64,000 nt of DNA from UBA4416 sp044238845 (GCA_044238845.1 JBIICN010000008.1:1-64000); one strand, 5' to 3'. Shown: positions 50,884-60,110, counted from the stretch's first letter. Numbers and translations: made by a program. Notes: generated from the sequence alone by a model not told the origin.

Positions 50884-51120
50884 TAGGGCGTGCCCCCGCA
50901 AAAGATGCAGCGGGGTCGGGCTTTCGGCACTCGCTTTTTTACTTGTCCTGCGGAACAATTAAAAATAGCTCAAACAAAGCCTCAATCCCTCACGCGGCAT
51001 GCGCCGCAAAACGCTGCGTTAAGGATTGCAGCGGAAATCCTTTTTTATGAGGCACGAATAAAAAAGATTGTAGCGTAAAGCCTGACGGCGCCCGCACTTC
51101 TGCGCCGGAACGCCCATCCA
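50884..51120. repeat. GC-rich structured intergenic element
   Basis: About 235 bp, visibly richer in G and C than its surroundings. Ends GGGCGT (50886-50891) and ACGCCC (51110-51115) are inverted. Internal hairpins: CCCCGC / GCGGGG (50894-50899 with 50910-50915), GCGGC-ATGC-GCCGC (50994-51007) and GGCGC / GCGCC (51087-51091 with 51102-51106). No credible coding sequence; a 62-codon frame inside is composition-driven. I recall relatives (GGGTCGGGCTTTC, TCCCTCACGCGGC) in other Bacteroidota genomes. Together with AT-rich flanks it fills the 395-bp gap 50732-51126. Confidence 0.75.
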
Positions 51121-51126
51121 CAAATA

Positions 51127-52797
51127 CTAACCCTCCTTCTTCAATTCCTTCTTAACTAATTTAAGGTTTAGTAAGTTCATTGGATTGGTTGTAAAGTCTT
51201 TAATGTTTTTATGCACTAAACGAATAACTTGGTCGTAATATAAAGGAACAATTGGCGCATCGTCAATTAACATTTGATCCATTTGTTGGTATAATACATT
51301 TTTCACTTCACGGTTTTGTTCACGAATAACCTTATCAAATAATACATCAAACTCTGGGTTTTTGTAATGTGTGTAGTTTGAGCCAATAGGAGCAAAGTTT
51401 TTACTATAAAATAAACTCATAAAACTTTCTTCATCGGCATAATCGCCCACCCACGATTTTTTAAAGAAATTGTATTCGCAGCTTGCCACCGCTTGTCTTA
51501 ATACAACCGGTTTATCTACACTAATTTTTACATTAATATTATTATCAGCTAATTGAGATTGAATAAACTCGGTTTGTTCTAAGTAATTATCAGTAGTGTG
51601 TAAAGTAATTTCAGGTAAACCTTTTCCATCTGGATAGCCAGCTTCAATTAATAATTGACGAACTTTTTCGGGATTATAATTATATCCTTTCACTTCTTTT
51701 TCGTTGTAGGACGGTAAGCCATTAGGAATAAAACCAGCGGTTGCAGGGTAACCAATGTTGTTTCTGAAAAACTTCACTAACTTAACTCTGTCAAAACCGT
51801 AATTAATTGCTTTTCTTAAGGCTTTAATTTTAAGTGGCGATTTCTTAACGATATCAATATTCTCATCAATTAAAATTCCTAAGTAATCTGTTTTTAAGAA
51901 AGTTTGTTTTTGCATGTTAAACTTCTCAGCATAAATGGGTTGTAAATTTCCATTTTTATCCAATACTTCATTTATATTAAAGGCATCTGCTCCGCTTAAC
52001 ATATCATACTTACCATTTAATAATTCCATAAAGGCAGTTTCTCTATCTTTTACAAAAGAAATAGTAACGGCATCTAAATAAGGTAAACGATTTTTGCCAT
52101 CAAATTCAAAATAATGTTCGTTTTTTAATAATACCAATTTAGTGCCTTCTTCCCATAATTTGAATTTAAACGGACCTGTTCCTACGGGGTTTCTTCTAAA
52201 ATCTTGGCCATAAAAGTCAACGGCTTCATATGGTATTACCGAAAAATATTTCATGGTTAATACATCTAAAAAGGCGCTAAATGGCTCTTTTAAATACACT
52301 ACAAAAGTAGAGTCGTTAGTTGATAAAAAACCTTTATATCCTGTTTTTTCTGTTCTATCAATATTCGACAATAAGGATACAGCACTACTTACTCTAGCAT
52401 CGTACAAGCGATTAAATGATATTACAAAGTCTTTTGCTGTCACTTTTCTTCCTTTGCCACCTTCAAAACACTGATTGTCATGAAAGTAAACATCGTCTCT
52501 TAAGATAAAAGTATAGGTTAAACCGTCGTCACTAAGCATCCATCTTTTAGCAATACAAGGTGATAATTTTAAAGAATCATCTAATTGTACCAATCCGTTA
52601 TATAATTGGTTTACTGGCCAAATAACCTCCGTATTATTTGCCGAAGCAGGATCAAGAGTGGAAACTCCAGCCATTTCGTTATAATTAAAAACAGTTCTAG
52701 TGTCTTTATCTTTTTCAGAATCAGAACAAGTTGTAGTAATCACAAGGGAAAGCAAGCAAAATAAGGTAAGTCTAATGCTTTTGATAAATGGAATCAT
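51127..52797 (-). CDS. Peptide/nickel-type ABC transporter substrate-binding lipoprotein
   Basis: 556 residues from the ATG at 52797. A signal peptide with a likely lipobox ITTTC (Cys near residue 25) precedes an SBP family 5 domain: VSTLDPASANNTEVIWPVNQLYNGLVQLD, IAKRWMLSDDGLTYTFILRDDVYFHD, RNPVGTGPFKFKLWEEG and RKAINYGFDR are typical of oligopeptide-binding proteins. No permease or ATPase genes are nearby, so its transporter is encoded elsewhere or it has another role. A 9-bp inverted repeat lies upstream. Confidence 0.9.
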   Translation of the reverse strand: MIPFIKSIRLTLFCLLSLVITTTCSDSEKDKDTRTVFNYNEMAGVSTLDPASANNTEVIWPVNQLYNGLVQLDDSLKLSPCIAKRWMLSDDGLTYTFILRDDVYFHDNQCFEGGKGRKVTAKDFVISFNRLYDARVSSAVSLLSNIDRTEKTGYKGFLSTNDSTFVVYLKEPFSAFLDVLTMKYFSVIPYEAVDFYGQDFRRNPVGTGPFKFKLWEEGTKLVLLKNEHYFEFDGKNRLPYLDAVTISFVKDRETAFMELLNGKYDMLSGADAFNINEVLDKNGNLQPIYAEKFNMQKQTFLKTDYLGILIDENIDIVKKSPLKIKALRKAINYGFDRVKLVKFFRNNIGYPATAGFIPNGLPSYNEKEVKGYNYNPEKVRQLLIEAGYPDGKGLPEITLHTTDNYLEQTEFIQSQLADNNINVKISVDKPVVLRQAVASCEYNFFKKSWVGDYADEESFMSLFYSKNFAPIGSNYTHYKNPEFDVLFDKVIREQNREVKNVLYQQMDQMLIDDAPIVPLYYDQVIRLVHKNIKDFTTNPMNLLNLKLVKKELKKEG

Positions 52798-52816
52798 TAT
52801 TTTTGGGTTTAAGGAG

Positions 52817-52839
52817 TGCTTAATACTCAATATTAAGCA
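52817..52839. promoter_or_regulatory. 9-bp inverted repeat upstream of the peptide-binding protein
   Basis: TGCTTAATA (52817-52825) / TATTAAGCA (52831-52839) with a 5-nt spacer, ending 20 bases before the minus-strand ATG. Either an operator or a leader hairpin that would sit close to the ribosome-binding region. Confidence 0.45.
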
Positions 52840-52943
52840 AATAGAAAGTGTTTTTTTTAAACTATTTCAACAGTTTTTCACATTAGCGTGTCAATTCTCA
52901 CAAATTGTATAAATTAGTGTTTTATTACTAAAAATAATTTGAA

Positions 52944-54506
52944 ATGAAAAAACGTTTTTTATTGCTGGCATTAACTTGCTTTTCTGCTTCTTACTTTGCG
53001 CAAGAAGATGGGTTAACCAAAGTAACTCCCGACGCGGCAGCTAATAAAATGAAATTAGGCAACTATGAAGATGCCTTGACGGATTATTTACAGTTGTTAA
53101 ATGAAGATCCAAGGAATGAATCTTACAATTATAATGTGGGAGTTTGTTATTTAAACAATAACACGAACAAAGGTAAAGCGGTAGCTTATTTAGAAATTGT
53201 ATCTCGTAAAGAAAAACATGATCCAAATACGGATTATTTATTAGGGAGAGCGTATCAATTTGCTAATCGTTTTGATGATGCGATTATTACTTTTAAAAAA
53301 TTTAAAGCCGAAGCTAAAGGCACTGTTTTTAATTTAGTAGATGCTGATTTGCAAATACAACATTGCATTAATGCTAAAGAGTTAATGAAGTATCCAGTTG
53401 ATGTAATGTTTCAAAATTTAGGTTCTAATATCAATTCCGAATACAGCGATTATTATCCATTTGTGACATCAAATGAGTCTTTTTTATTATACAACACAAA
53501 ACGTCCAGAAAAAAATGCAGAAAAAATGGAAAACGGAAGTTATAATAATTCCATTTATATTTCGAGAGTTATTAATGGCGAATATATGAAAGCTAGTCCA
53601 ATTGGTGCACCAATTAATGCTGGTAATGCAGGCATGGAAGTTATTGGATTGAGTGAAAATGGAGATAATGTTCTTTTATATATGCCCGAAGGATTAGGAA
53701 AAGGAAATATTTTCATAAGTAAATTGAATGAACATGGGATTTATGGAAAACCAGAAAAATTAGATGCTAAAATAAATTCGGGTGGAGATGAAATCGCAGC
53801 CTCTATTTCCTCGGATGGTAATACATTATTTTTTGCTAGTAGTCGTAAAGGTGGATTAGGAGGAACAGATATTTATATTTGTAAAAAATTAGGTAAAAAA
53901 TGGTCGGAACCAAAAAATGCTGGTTCGGAAATTAATACACCTTATGACGAAGATTTTCCAAATATTTCGCCAGATGGGAAAATATTATATTTTTCTTCAA
54001 AAGGACACACAAGTATGGGTGGGTACGATATTTTTAAGTCAAATTTCGACGATACAAATTCTACATTTTCAAGTCCAAAAAATATAGGCTATCCTATTAA
54101 TACAACTGATGATGATATGAATTTTCGTATTTCAAAAAACGGGAAGTATGGTTACATAGCATCTGCAAAAAATGGTGGCCAAGGAGATTTTGATATTTAT
54201 CGTGTAACGTTTAACGAAGTAGAATCTGATTATTCTGTTGTAATTGGAGCGTTTTCTGTAAAAGATAATACCGAAATTAATTATAGCGATGTATTTATCT
54301 CGGTAAACGATAATATAACAAAAGAATTAGTTGGCAATTATTTACCTAACCCATCTACAGGACGCTTTGTAGTTATTTTGCCTCCAGGTAAATATCAAAT
54401 GACAATTGAAGCTCCAGGATATAAAACAATAACTAAAAATATTGAAGTGTTTGATAAAGTTTCTTATCAAGCAGAAATCAATTTAAATATTGAATTGAAA
54501 AAATAA
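52944..54506 (+). CDS. TPR and PD40-repeat envelope protein (PorE-like, without OmpA domain)
   Basis: 520 residues with a signal peptide (about 1-19). Residues about 28-140 hold TPR-like repeats (AANKMKLGNYEDALTDYLQLL, DYLLGRAYQFANRFDDAII). Residues about 165-430 hold WD40-like PD40 repeats (AASISSDGNTLFFAS, NISPDGKILYFSSKG, FRISKNGKYGYIAS with GGxDIY endings). The last 85 residues look like a carboxypeptidase-regulatory domain. The order matches the T9SS envelope protein PorE and relatives, but the C-terminal OmpA domain is absent. Confidence 0.82.
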   Translation: MKKRFLLLALTCFSASYFAQEDGLTKVTPDAAANKMKLGNYEDALTDYLQLLNEDPRNESYNYNVGVCYLNNNTNKGKAVAYLEIVSRKEKHDPNTDYLLGRAYQFANRFDDAIITFKKFKAEAKGTVFNLVDADLQIQHCINAKELMKYPVDVMFQNLGSNINSEYSDYYPFVTSNESFLLYNTKRPEKNAEKMENGSYNNSIYISRVINGEYMKASPIGAPINAGNAGMEVIGLSENGDNVLLYMPEGLGKGNIFISKLNEHGIYGKPEKLDAKINSGGDEIAASISSDGNTLFFASSRKGGLGGTDIYICKKLGKKWSEPKNAGSEINTPYDEDFPNISPDGKILYFSSKGHTSMGGYDIFKSNFDDTNSTFSSPKNIGYPINTTDDDMNFRISKNGKYGYIASAKNGGQGDFDIYRVTFNEVESDYSVVIGAFSVKDNTEINYSDVFISVNDNITKELVGNYLPNPSTGRFVVILPPGKYQMTIEAPGYKTITKNIEVFDKVSYQAEINLNIELKK

Positions 54507-54530
54507 TTTCCAAAATAATATCGGTACTCA

Positions 54531-55148
54531 GTGGAATTTTCATCAAAGTTAATAGAGCAAGCAGTTGGCCATTTTTCTAGCTTACCTGGTGTTGGTAAAA
54601 AATCAGCATTACGGTATGTGTTACATTTGATTAAACAAGACGAACAAGATATTTCAAATTTTGCTGAGGTATTAAAAGCCTTAAAGCATGATTTAAAGTT
54701 TTGTAAAAATTGTCATACAATCTCTGATCATGATATTTGCGAAGTGTGTTCTAATCCTATTCGAAATCAACAAGTTGTTTGTGTGGTGCAAGATTACAGA
54801 GATGTGATGGCTATTGAAAATACAGGCTTATATAAAGGTGTGTATCATGTATTAGGCGGATTAATTTCGCCTATGGAAGGTATTGGTCCAAGTAATTTAA
54901 CGATTGATTCGTTAATAGCAAAAGTTACTCGTCAAGAAGTATCGGAAATTATTTTAGCACTTAATGCAACGATGGAAGGGGAGACCACTAGCTTTTTTAT
55001 CTTTAAAAAATTAGCACCTTATAATCTAACTTTATCTGCCATTGCACGAGGCATTGCTGTTGGTGATGAATTAGAATACACAGACGAAGTAACACTTGGA
55101 CGTTCTATCATCAATCGTATTCCTTATAATAATAGTTTAGCGAGGTAG
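54531..55148 (+). CDS. recR: Recombination mediator RecR
   Basis: 205 residues, start codon GTG. Helix-hairpin-helix SLPGVGKKSALR, a zinc finger with Cys in FCKNCHTISDHDICEVCSN, a Toprim domain (VVCVVQDYRDVMAIENTG, YHVLGGLISPMEGIGP, EIILALNATMEGETT) and a Walker-B-like end. With RecO and RecF it loads RecA onto gapped DNA. 24 bases after the PD40 gene, probably co-transcribed. Confidence 0.97.
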   Translation: MEFSSKLIEQAVGHFSSLPGVGKKSALRYVLHLIKQDEQDISNFAEVLKALKHDLKFCKNCHTISDHDICEVCSNPIRNQQVVCVVQDYRDVMAIENTGLYKGVYHVLGGLISPMEGIGPSNLTIDSLIAKVTRQEVSEIILALNATMEGETTSFFIFKKLAPYNLTLSAIARGIAVGDELEYTDEVTLGRSIINRIPYNNSLAR

Positions 55149-55160
55149 TTAGGTGCTAGT

Positions 55161-55241
55161 GCCCTCACCCTCAATCTTTCTCCCGAAGGGAGAGGGAAGC
55201 GTTCTCCCTTCGGGAGAGGGAGAAGGGCAGGGGATGAGGGC
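55161..55241. repeat. CTCCCGAAGGGAG double-hairpin repeat
   Basis: Outer stem GCCCTCA (55161-55167) / TGAGGGC (55235-55241) encloses two hairpins, TCTCCC-GAA-GGGAGA (55179-55193) and TCTCCC-TTC-GGGAGA (55203-55217). The region just beyond ends ACGCCCTAA (55261-55269), the inverse of the TTAGGGCGT at the start of the 50884 element. It lies 12 bases past recR and may also end its transcript. Confidence 0.8.
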
Positions 55242-55333
55242 TTTGCAACAACCGACGTACACGCCCTAATAAAAATAATTTATGGAATTTTAAAAGAATT
55301 GACATCATAATGTAAATCCTAAAAAATTATATT

Positions 55334-57013
55334 ATGAAATCTCTTTTAATACTTGCCTTATGCTTAACGATAGTAAAAGCAAACGCTGCAGAATCAGAAA
55401 AAACAATTAAATCGAAACCTGAAAAAATTATTGTTTACACACAGGGTGCTCAAGTTCATCGTAATAGCTTAGTAAATTTAGCAGCGGGACAAAACACCAT
55501 CATCTTTTCGGGATTAGAAAATTGTATTAATGCATCAGCAATACAAGCCTCTGGCAATGGTAATTTTATTATAGCCGAAATTCAACACGAAGTGCATTAT
55601 CCTGAATTTGATAAAGCTAAGCTAAGTGGTGATATTCGCTACAAAAAATTTTTAAAAAATGTGAATGATAGCATACAAGAGTTAAATTATTTGATAGAAG
55701 AAAACAACTCAAAATTTGATGCTTTAGCAACAGAAAAAAGTGTCTTACTTAATTATAGTTTATACAAAGGACAATCAAAACGCGATAGCATTGCTTCTTT
55801 AAAAGACGGTTTATCTTATCTCAGAGAAAAGCTATTTAACATTAATGCTGAACAATTAAAATTAAAACGAGAGCGCGAAAAATTAGAAGCAAAAAAAATA
55901 GTTTTGAATGAGCGTATTATTAATGTGAGTAACGAATTGGCAAATCAAAATAATGCAGGAGAAGTTGAGAAAGTGGATTATCGTATTTTGGTTCATGTTA
56001 TTTCTGATCAAGCTACACAAGCTACCATTAATTTAAACTATTATATTACAAATGCTGGTTGGACACCTTCATATGATTTAAGAGCCAATACCAATGACCA
56101 AAATGTAAAACTTACATACAAAGCTCAAATACATCAAGAGTCAGGTATTGATTGGGGTAGTGTGAAATTAGTTTTGTCAACGGCTAATCCTAATCGTTCT
56201 TATAATATACCAGCTTTATCGCCTTGGTATTTAGGATACACTCCTTATAATCAAAAAAATAAGAAAGTTCATTATGGGGGTGTTCCAAGCACAACTAATG
56301 GTTCTTATGAAAACAGAACAGATGATATGAAATCAGTTGCTATGGAAAAAGAGATGTTAGCAGATGCACAAAATGCTTATGATTACACAACGGTAACTGA
56401 AAATGTTATTGAAACCGAATATGAAATTCGATTAAATTATAACATTCCAAGTGATGGTAAAGAGCATTTTGCCGCTATTATGGTTAAAGATTTAAAAACC
56501 ATTTATCGATATAAAGCAATTCCTAAATTAAACAACAACGTTTATTTAACAGCTGTTTTGCCTGATTGGGAAGATGCTATTACAATGGGAGGTCAAGCAT
56601 CTATTTATTACGATGGTTCTTATATTGGGCAAACTAATTTAGCACCAGGAGGAACAGAAGATACCATGCAATTATCTTTAGGAATTGATAAAAATATTGC
56701 AATTAAACGTCAAAAAATCAAAGACAAATGTTCTCAAAAAGTTTTGGATAACGATATTTTACATCAATACACCTTTGAAATTACAATGAAAAATTCTCGT
56801 TCTAATAAAATAGAAATTGAAATCGAAGATCAGTTACCATTAACGCATGATAAAACTGTAACTATTGAAAGAAAGGAATTGTCTGGTGGTAAATATGATG
56901 AACTAACTGGAATTTTAAAATGGAGAACTAATATTCAAGCAAAAGATAGTAAAAAATTGACACTAACCTATCAAATAAAAGCTCCTAAAACAATGCCGGT
57001 GGCAGTTAATTAA
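55334..57013 (+). CDS. MuiA-like DUF4139/DUF4140 protein
   Basis: 559 residues. Signal peptide about 1-19 (LLILALCLTIVKANA). Residues about 27-125 are the DUF4140 N-terminal domain (IIVYTQGAQVHR, GLENCINASAIQASG). A coiled coil (about 160-215, LNINAEQLKLKREREKLE) follows, then DUF4139 (about 225-555, YYITNAGWTPSYDLRA, HQESGIDWGSVKLVLSTANP, TLAP-like LAPGG). Eukaryotic and bacterial members are called mucoidy-inhibitor A; the biochemical role is unknown. Exported, probably periplasmic. Confidence 0.88.
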   Translation: MKSLLILALCLTIVKANAAESEKTIKSKPEKIIVYTQGAQVHRNSLVNLAAGQNTIIFSGLENCINASAIQASGNGNFIIAEIQHEVHYPEFDKAKLSGDIRYKKFLKNVNDSIQELNYLIEENNSKFDALATEKSVLLNYSLYKGQSKRDSIASLKDGLSYLREKLFNINAEQLKLKREREKLEAKKIVLNERIINVSNELANQNNAGEVEKVDYRILVHVISDQATQATINLNYYITNAGWTPSYDLRANTNDQNVKLTYKAQIHQESGIDWGSVKLVLSTANPNRSYNIPALSPWYLGYTPYNQKNKKVHYGGVPSTTNGSYENRTDDMKSVAMEKEMLADAQNAYDYTTVTENVIETEYEIRLNYNIPSDGKEHFAAIMVKDLKTIYRYKAIPKLNNNVYLTAVLPDWEDAITMGGQASIYYDGSYIGQTNLAPGGTEDTMQLSLGIDKNIAIKRQKIKDKCSQKVLDNDILHQYTFEITMKNSRSNKIEIEIEDQLPLTHDKTVTIERKELSGGKYDELTGILKWRTNIQAKDSKKLTLTYQIKAPKTMPVAVN

Positions 57014-57032
57014 GCTCGTTGATGTATTATAA

Positions 57033-57066
57033 GAAGAGGATGGAATAAATATTTCATCCTCTTTTT
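57033..57066. terminator. Bidirectional terminator between the MuiA-like and DtxR genes
   Basis: Stem AAGAGGATG (57034-57042) / CATCCTCTT (57055-57063), followed by a T run rightward. It lies between convergent genes. Confidence 0.82.
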
Positions 57067-57749
57067 TATTTACAATCACAATTAGGCTTAACGCATTGCA
57101 CTAATAGTTGTTGCGCAGCTTTAGCTGACATTAAAACATGTTCCTTGTTTTTAGTAATTAATTTTAAAGAATCATCGTAATCATTAATTTTTTCTACAAT
57201 AAGCTTGTCGTTTAATCCTATTTTTAGTTCAGTTAAGTAATTTAAAAACACATCGCTGTGTTCGCTGACACCTAATACAAGGCATTTGCAGCCTTTTATG
57301 CTTTGTGATAAAGGTCTTCTATCTGATTTTGGTAGTTTGCCCTGTTTGTTAGGAATTGGATCTCCGTGCGGATCAAAATCAGGATTACCAATAAGCTCAT
57401 AAATCCTATCAATTAATTTATCGGAGTTAATGTGCTCTAATTGCTCGGCAATTTCGTGAACTTCACTCCAGCTAAATTTTAATTCTTTATATAAGTAGGT
57501 TTCCCAAATTCTGTGTCGGCGAACAATATTTAAAGCTATTTCTTTGCCGGTAGAAGTTAATTTTGCACCATCAAATTTGTTATAAGTTACGTAGCTTTTT
57601 TTTACTAATATGGCTAATTTTTCTAGTACTGTAGGTGGTTTTACTTCAAGCCAATTGGCAATATCCGTTGGGCTTACTGTTTTGTTTTTGTCATGATTGG
57701 CTAATTGATAAATGGCTTTTAAATAGTTTTCTTCTCGATACGTTTTCAT
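57066..57749 (-). CDS. DtxR/MntR-family metal-dependent transcriptional regulator
   Basis: 227 residues. A winged HTH (about 1-62, REENYLKAIYQLA, TDIANWLEVKPPTVLEKLAIL) is followed by the metal-binding/dimer domain (about 65-140, IVRRHRIWETYLYKELKFSWSEVHEIAEQLEH with the His and Glu ligands) and an FeoA/SH3-like domain (about 155-220). The tail CVKPNCDCK adds a Cys cluster. It should repress metal uptake genes when Mn or Fe is bound. Divergent from a TonB receptor with a perfect palindrome in between. Confidence 0.93.
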   Translation of the reverse strand: MKTYREENYLKAIYQLANHDKNKTVSPTDIANWLEVKPPTVLEKLAILVKKSYVTYNKFDGAKLTSTGKEIALNIVRRHRIWETYLYKELKFSWSEVHEIAEQLEHINSDKLIDRIYELIGNPDFDPHGDPIPNKQGKLPKSDRRPLSQSIKGCKCLVLGVSEHSDVFLNYLTELKIGLNDKLIVEKINDYDDSLKLITKNKEHVLMSAKAAQQLLVQCVKPNCDCK

Positions 57750-57777
57750 TTTATAAATATAATTATTTATTTAATAG

Positions 57778-57791
57778 TTAGGTTAACCTAA
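57778..57791. promoter_or_regulatory. DtxR/MntR-type operator
   Basis: Perfect palindrome TTAGGTTAACCTAA, sharing the half-sites of the DtxR consensus (TTAGGTTAGCCTAACCTAA). It lies 28 bases upstream of the regulator ATG and 33 bases upstream of the TonB receptor ATG, so it can control both. Confidence 0.8.
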
Positions 57792-57812
57792 TTTTATTAA
57801 ATAGTATATACT

Positions 57813-57820
57813 TATTTTTG
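57813..57820 (+). promoter_or_regulatory. -7 box of the TonB receptor gene
   Basis: TATTTTTG matches TAnnTTTG. It ends only 4 bases before the ATG at 57825, so transcription from it would give an almost leaderless mRNA. Confidence 0.5.
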
Positions 57821-57824
57821 TACT

Positions 57825-60110
57825 ATGTTAAGAATTATTTTGTTTCTTGTTTTCGGATTAAATTTTCAGCTTTTGTTCCCTCAAGCATTAGGAATTGTAA
57901 AAGGAACTGTATTTTCAAATGGGCAAGCTTTACCTTTTGTAACTGTAGGTTTAAAAAATACCACTTATGGAGCTAGCACAAATTCAAAAGGTTACTTCGA
58001 AATTAAGAATGTTCCTTTAGGAACTTATGAAGTTATTGCGTCTGCTATTGGCTTTGAAAAACAATCTAAAAAAGTAATTATTTCAGAATCTCAACTAGAA
58101 ACGACATTGTTATTTGAACTAAAAGAAAATCAAACTAATTTAAATGAAGTGGTTATTTCGGGAACAATGAAAGAAGTTTCTAAAACTGAGAGTCCAGTGC
58201 CAGTAGAAGTATACACACCAGCTTTATTTAAGAAAAATCCAACACCTAATATTTTTGATGCTTTACAAAATGTGAATGGTGTTCGTCCGCAATTAAACTG
58301 CAATGTTTGTAATACAGGCGATATACATATTAATGGATTAGAAGGACCTTACACGATGATTATGATTGATGGTATGCCAATAGTAAGTGGATTATCATCT
58401 GTTTACGGATTATCAGGTATTCCAAATAGTTTGGTTGAACGAATTGAAATTGTGAAAGGCCCTGCGTCATCATTATATGGTAGCGAAGCAGTAGGCGGCT
58501 TAATAAATATTATTACTAAAAAGACAGCTAATGCAGATAAACTAAATTTAGATGTAATGGCAACTTCTTATCAGGAATATAATGTAGATGCGGGAGTTAA
58601 ATATCACCTTGGAAAAAAAGTAAATGCCTTATTAGGAATTAATTATTTTAATTATCAAAAGCCAGTAGATTATAATAATGATGGATTTACGGATGTTACT
58701 CTCCAACATCGTTTCTCGATTTTTAATAAATTAAATTTTGAGCGAAAAGATAATCGCGAAGCGTCGGTTGCTTTTAGATATTTTTATGAAGATAGATGGG
58801 GCGGAGAGATGAATTGGAATAATCAATGGCGAGGTACAGATAGTATTTACGGAGAAAGTATTTTTACTGGTAGATATGAGGTTATTGCTAAATATCAATT
58901 GCCTTTAAAAGAACGTTTTTTTTACAATGTATCCTTTAATAGTCATGATCAAAATTCTGTTTATGGAACAATCAAATTTAACGCACAACAAAAAATATTA
59001 TTTAATCAGTTGTATTGGGAAAAAGAATTAGGAAAGCATTCGTTACTTATTGGTTCGGCTTACCGTTACACTTGGTATGATGATAATACAGTTATCACAC
59101 AAACAAACGATTCTATAAATCCTAAAAACAAGCCTAATAATGTTGCTTTACCAGGGCTTTTTATTCAGGATGAAATTAAAATGAACTGTAATCATCAATT
59201 ATTATTAGGATTTAGATATGATTATAATAAAGCTCATGGAAATATTTACACACCTCGTTTGGCTTATAAATGGGCATTGAATTCGAAAAATAGTTTAAGA
59301 TTAAATGCGGGTACTGGCTACAGAGTGGCCAATGTATTTAGCGAAGATCACGCTGCTTTAACAGGTTCAAGAGAGGTAATTGTGGTGAATGATTTAAAGC
59401 CTGAGCAAAGTATAAATATGAATTTAAATTATGTGACTAAATTTTATAAAGAAAAATTTAATCTGGGGATTGATTTATCTGCTTTTTATACCCGTTTTAG
59501 CAATCGTATTATAGCAGATTATGACACGGATCCCAATAAAATTTATTTTAATAATTTAAATGGTTATGCTATTTCACAAGGTATTACTTCAAATATTGAT
59601 ATAGAATTTTTAAAAGTTCCTTTAAAAATTTTAATTGGAGGAACCTATATGGATAATTATAAAGTGGAAAATGGAACACGAGCTCAACAAATATTAACAG
59701 AAAATTTCACAGGCACTTGGGCCGTGTCGTATGATTGGAAAAAAATAGGATTGAGTTTTGATTACACAGGAAACGTTTATAGTCCAATGCGTTTACCATT
59801 ACTAGGTGAGTTAGATCCAAGAGAGGAATACTCGCCTTGGTGGAGTATTCAAAACATACAAATAACCAAAAAAATCAAACGATTTGAAATTTATGGTGGT
59901 GTTAAGAATTTATTGAATTTTAAACCCCCAGTAAATAGCATTGCTAGATCGTTTGACCCATTTGATAAAGGTATTCAGTATAACGCATCAGGACAAATTA
60001 TATCAACACCAAACAATCCCTACGCTCAAAGTTTTGATCCAACCTATATGTATGCCCCAAATCAAGGCACTAGGGGTTTTATTGGCGTGCGATTTAAAAT
60101 AGCGAGCTAA
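57825..60110 (+). CDS. TonB-dependent receptor, predicted metal-regulated
   Basis: 761 residues. Signal peptide about 1-21. Residues about 23-110 are a CarboxypepD_reg-like domain (GIVKGTVFSNGQALPFVTVGL, NVPLGTYEVIASAIGFE). The plug (about 118-225) has GVRPQLNCNVCNTGDIHINGLE, MIDGMPIVSGLSSVYGLSGIP and VERIEIVKGPASSLYGSEAVGGLINIITKK. The remaining 520 residues form the outer membrane barrel, ending RGFIGVRFKIAS. The CNVCN pair in the plug is notable. Control by the adjacent DtxR-type protein suggests uptake of iron, manganese or a metal complex. Confidence 0.92.
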   Translation: MLRIILFLVFGLNFQLLFPQALGIVKGTVFSNGQALPFVTVGLKNTTYGASTNSKGYFEIKNVPLGTYEVIASAIGFEKQSKKVIISESQLETTLLFELKENQTNLNEVVISGTMKEVSKTESPVPVEVYTPALFKKNPTPNIFDALQNVNGVRPQLNCNVCNTGDIHINGLEGPYTMIMIDGMPIVSGLSSVYGLSGIPNSLVERIEIVKGPASSLYGSEAVGGLINIITKKTANADKLNLDVMATSYQEYNVDAGVKYHLGKKVNALLGINYFNYQKPVDYNNDGFTDVTLQHRFSIFNKLNFERKDNREASVAFRYFYEDRWGGEMNWNNQWRGTDSIYGESIFTGRYEVIAKYQLPLKERFFYNVSFNSHDQNSVYGTIKFNAQQKILFNQLYWEKELGKHSLLIGSAYRYTWYDDNTVITQTNDSINPKNKPNNVALPGLFIQDEIKMNCNHQLLLGFRYDYNKAHGNIYTPRLAYKWALNSKNSLRLNAGTGYRVANVFSEDHAALTGSREVIVVNDLKPEQSINMNLNYVTKFYKEKFNLGIDLSAFYTRFSNRIIADYDTDPNKIYFNNLNGYAISQGITSNIDIEFLKVPLKILIGGTYMDNYKVENGTRAQQILTENFTGTWAVSYDWKKIGLSFDYTGNVYSPMRLPLLGELDPREEYSPWWSIQNIQITKKIKRFEIYGGVKNLLNFKPPVNSIARSFDPFDKGIQYNASGQIISTPNNPYAQSFDPTYMYAPNQGTRGFIGVRFKIAS

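Noticed and set aside
50890..51078. 62-codon reading frame inside the GC-rich element
   Set aside because: Made of hairpin arms and low-complexity GC stretches; no initiation signals and no plausible protein. It is a by-product of the structured repeat.
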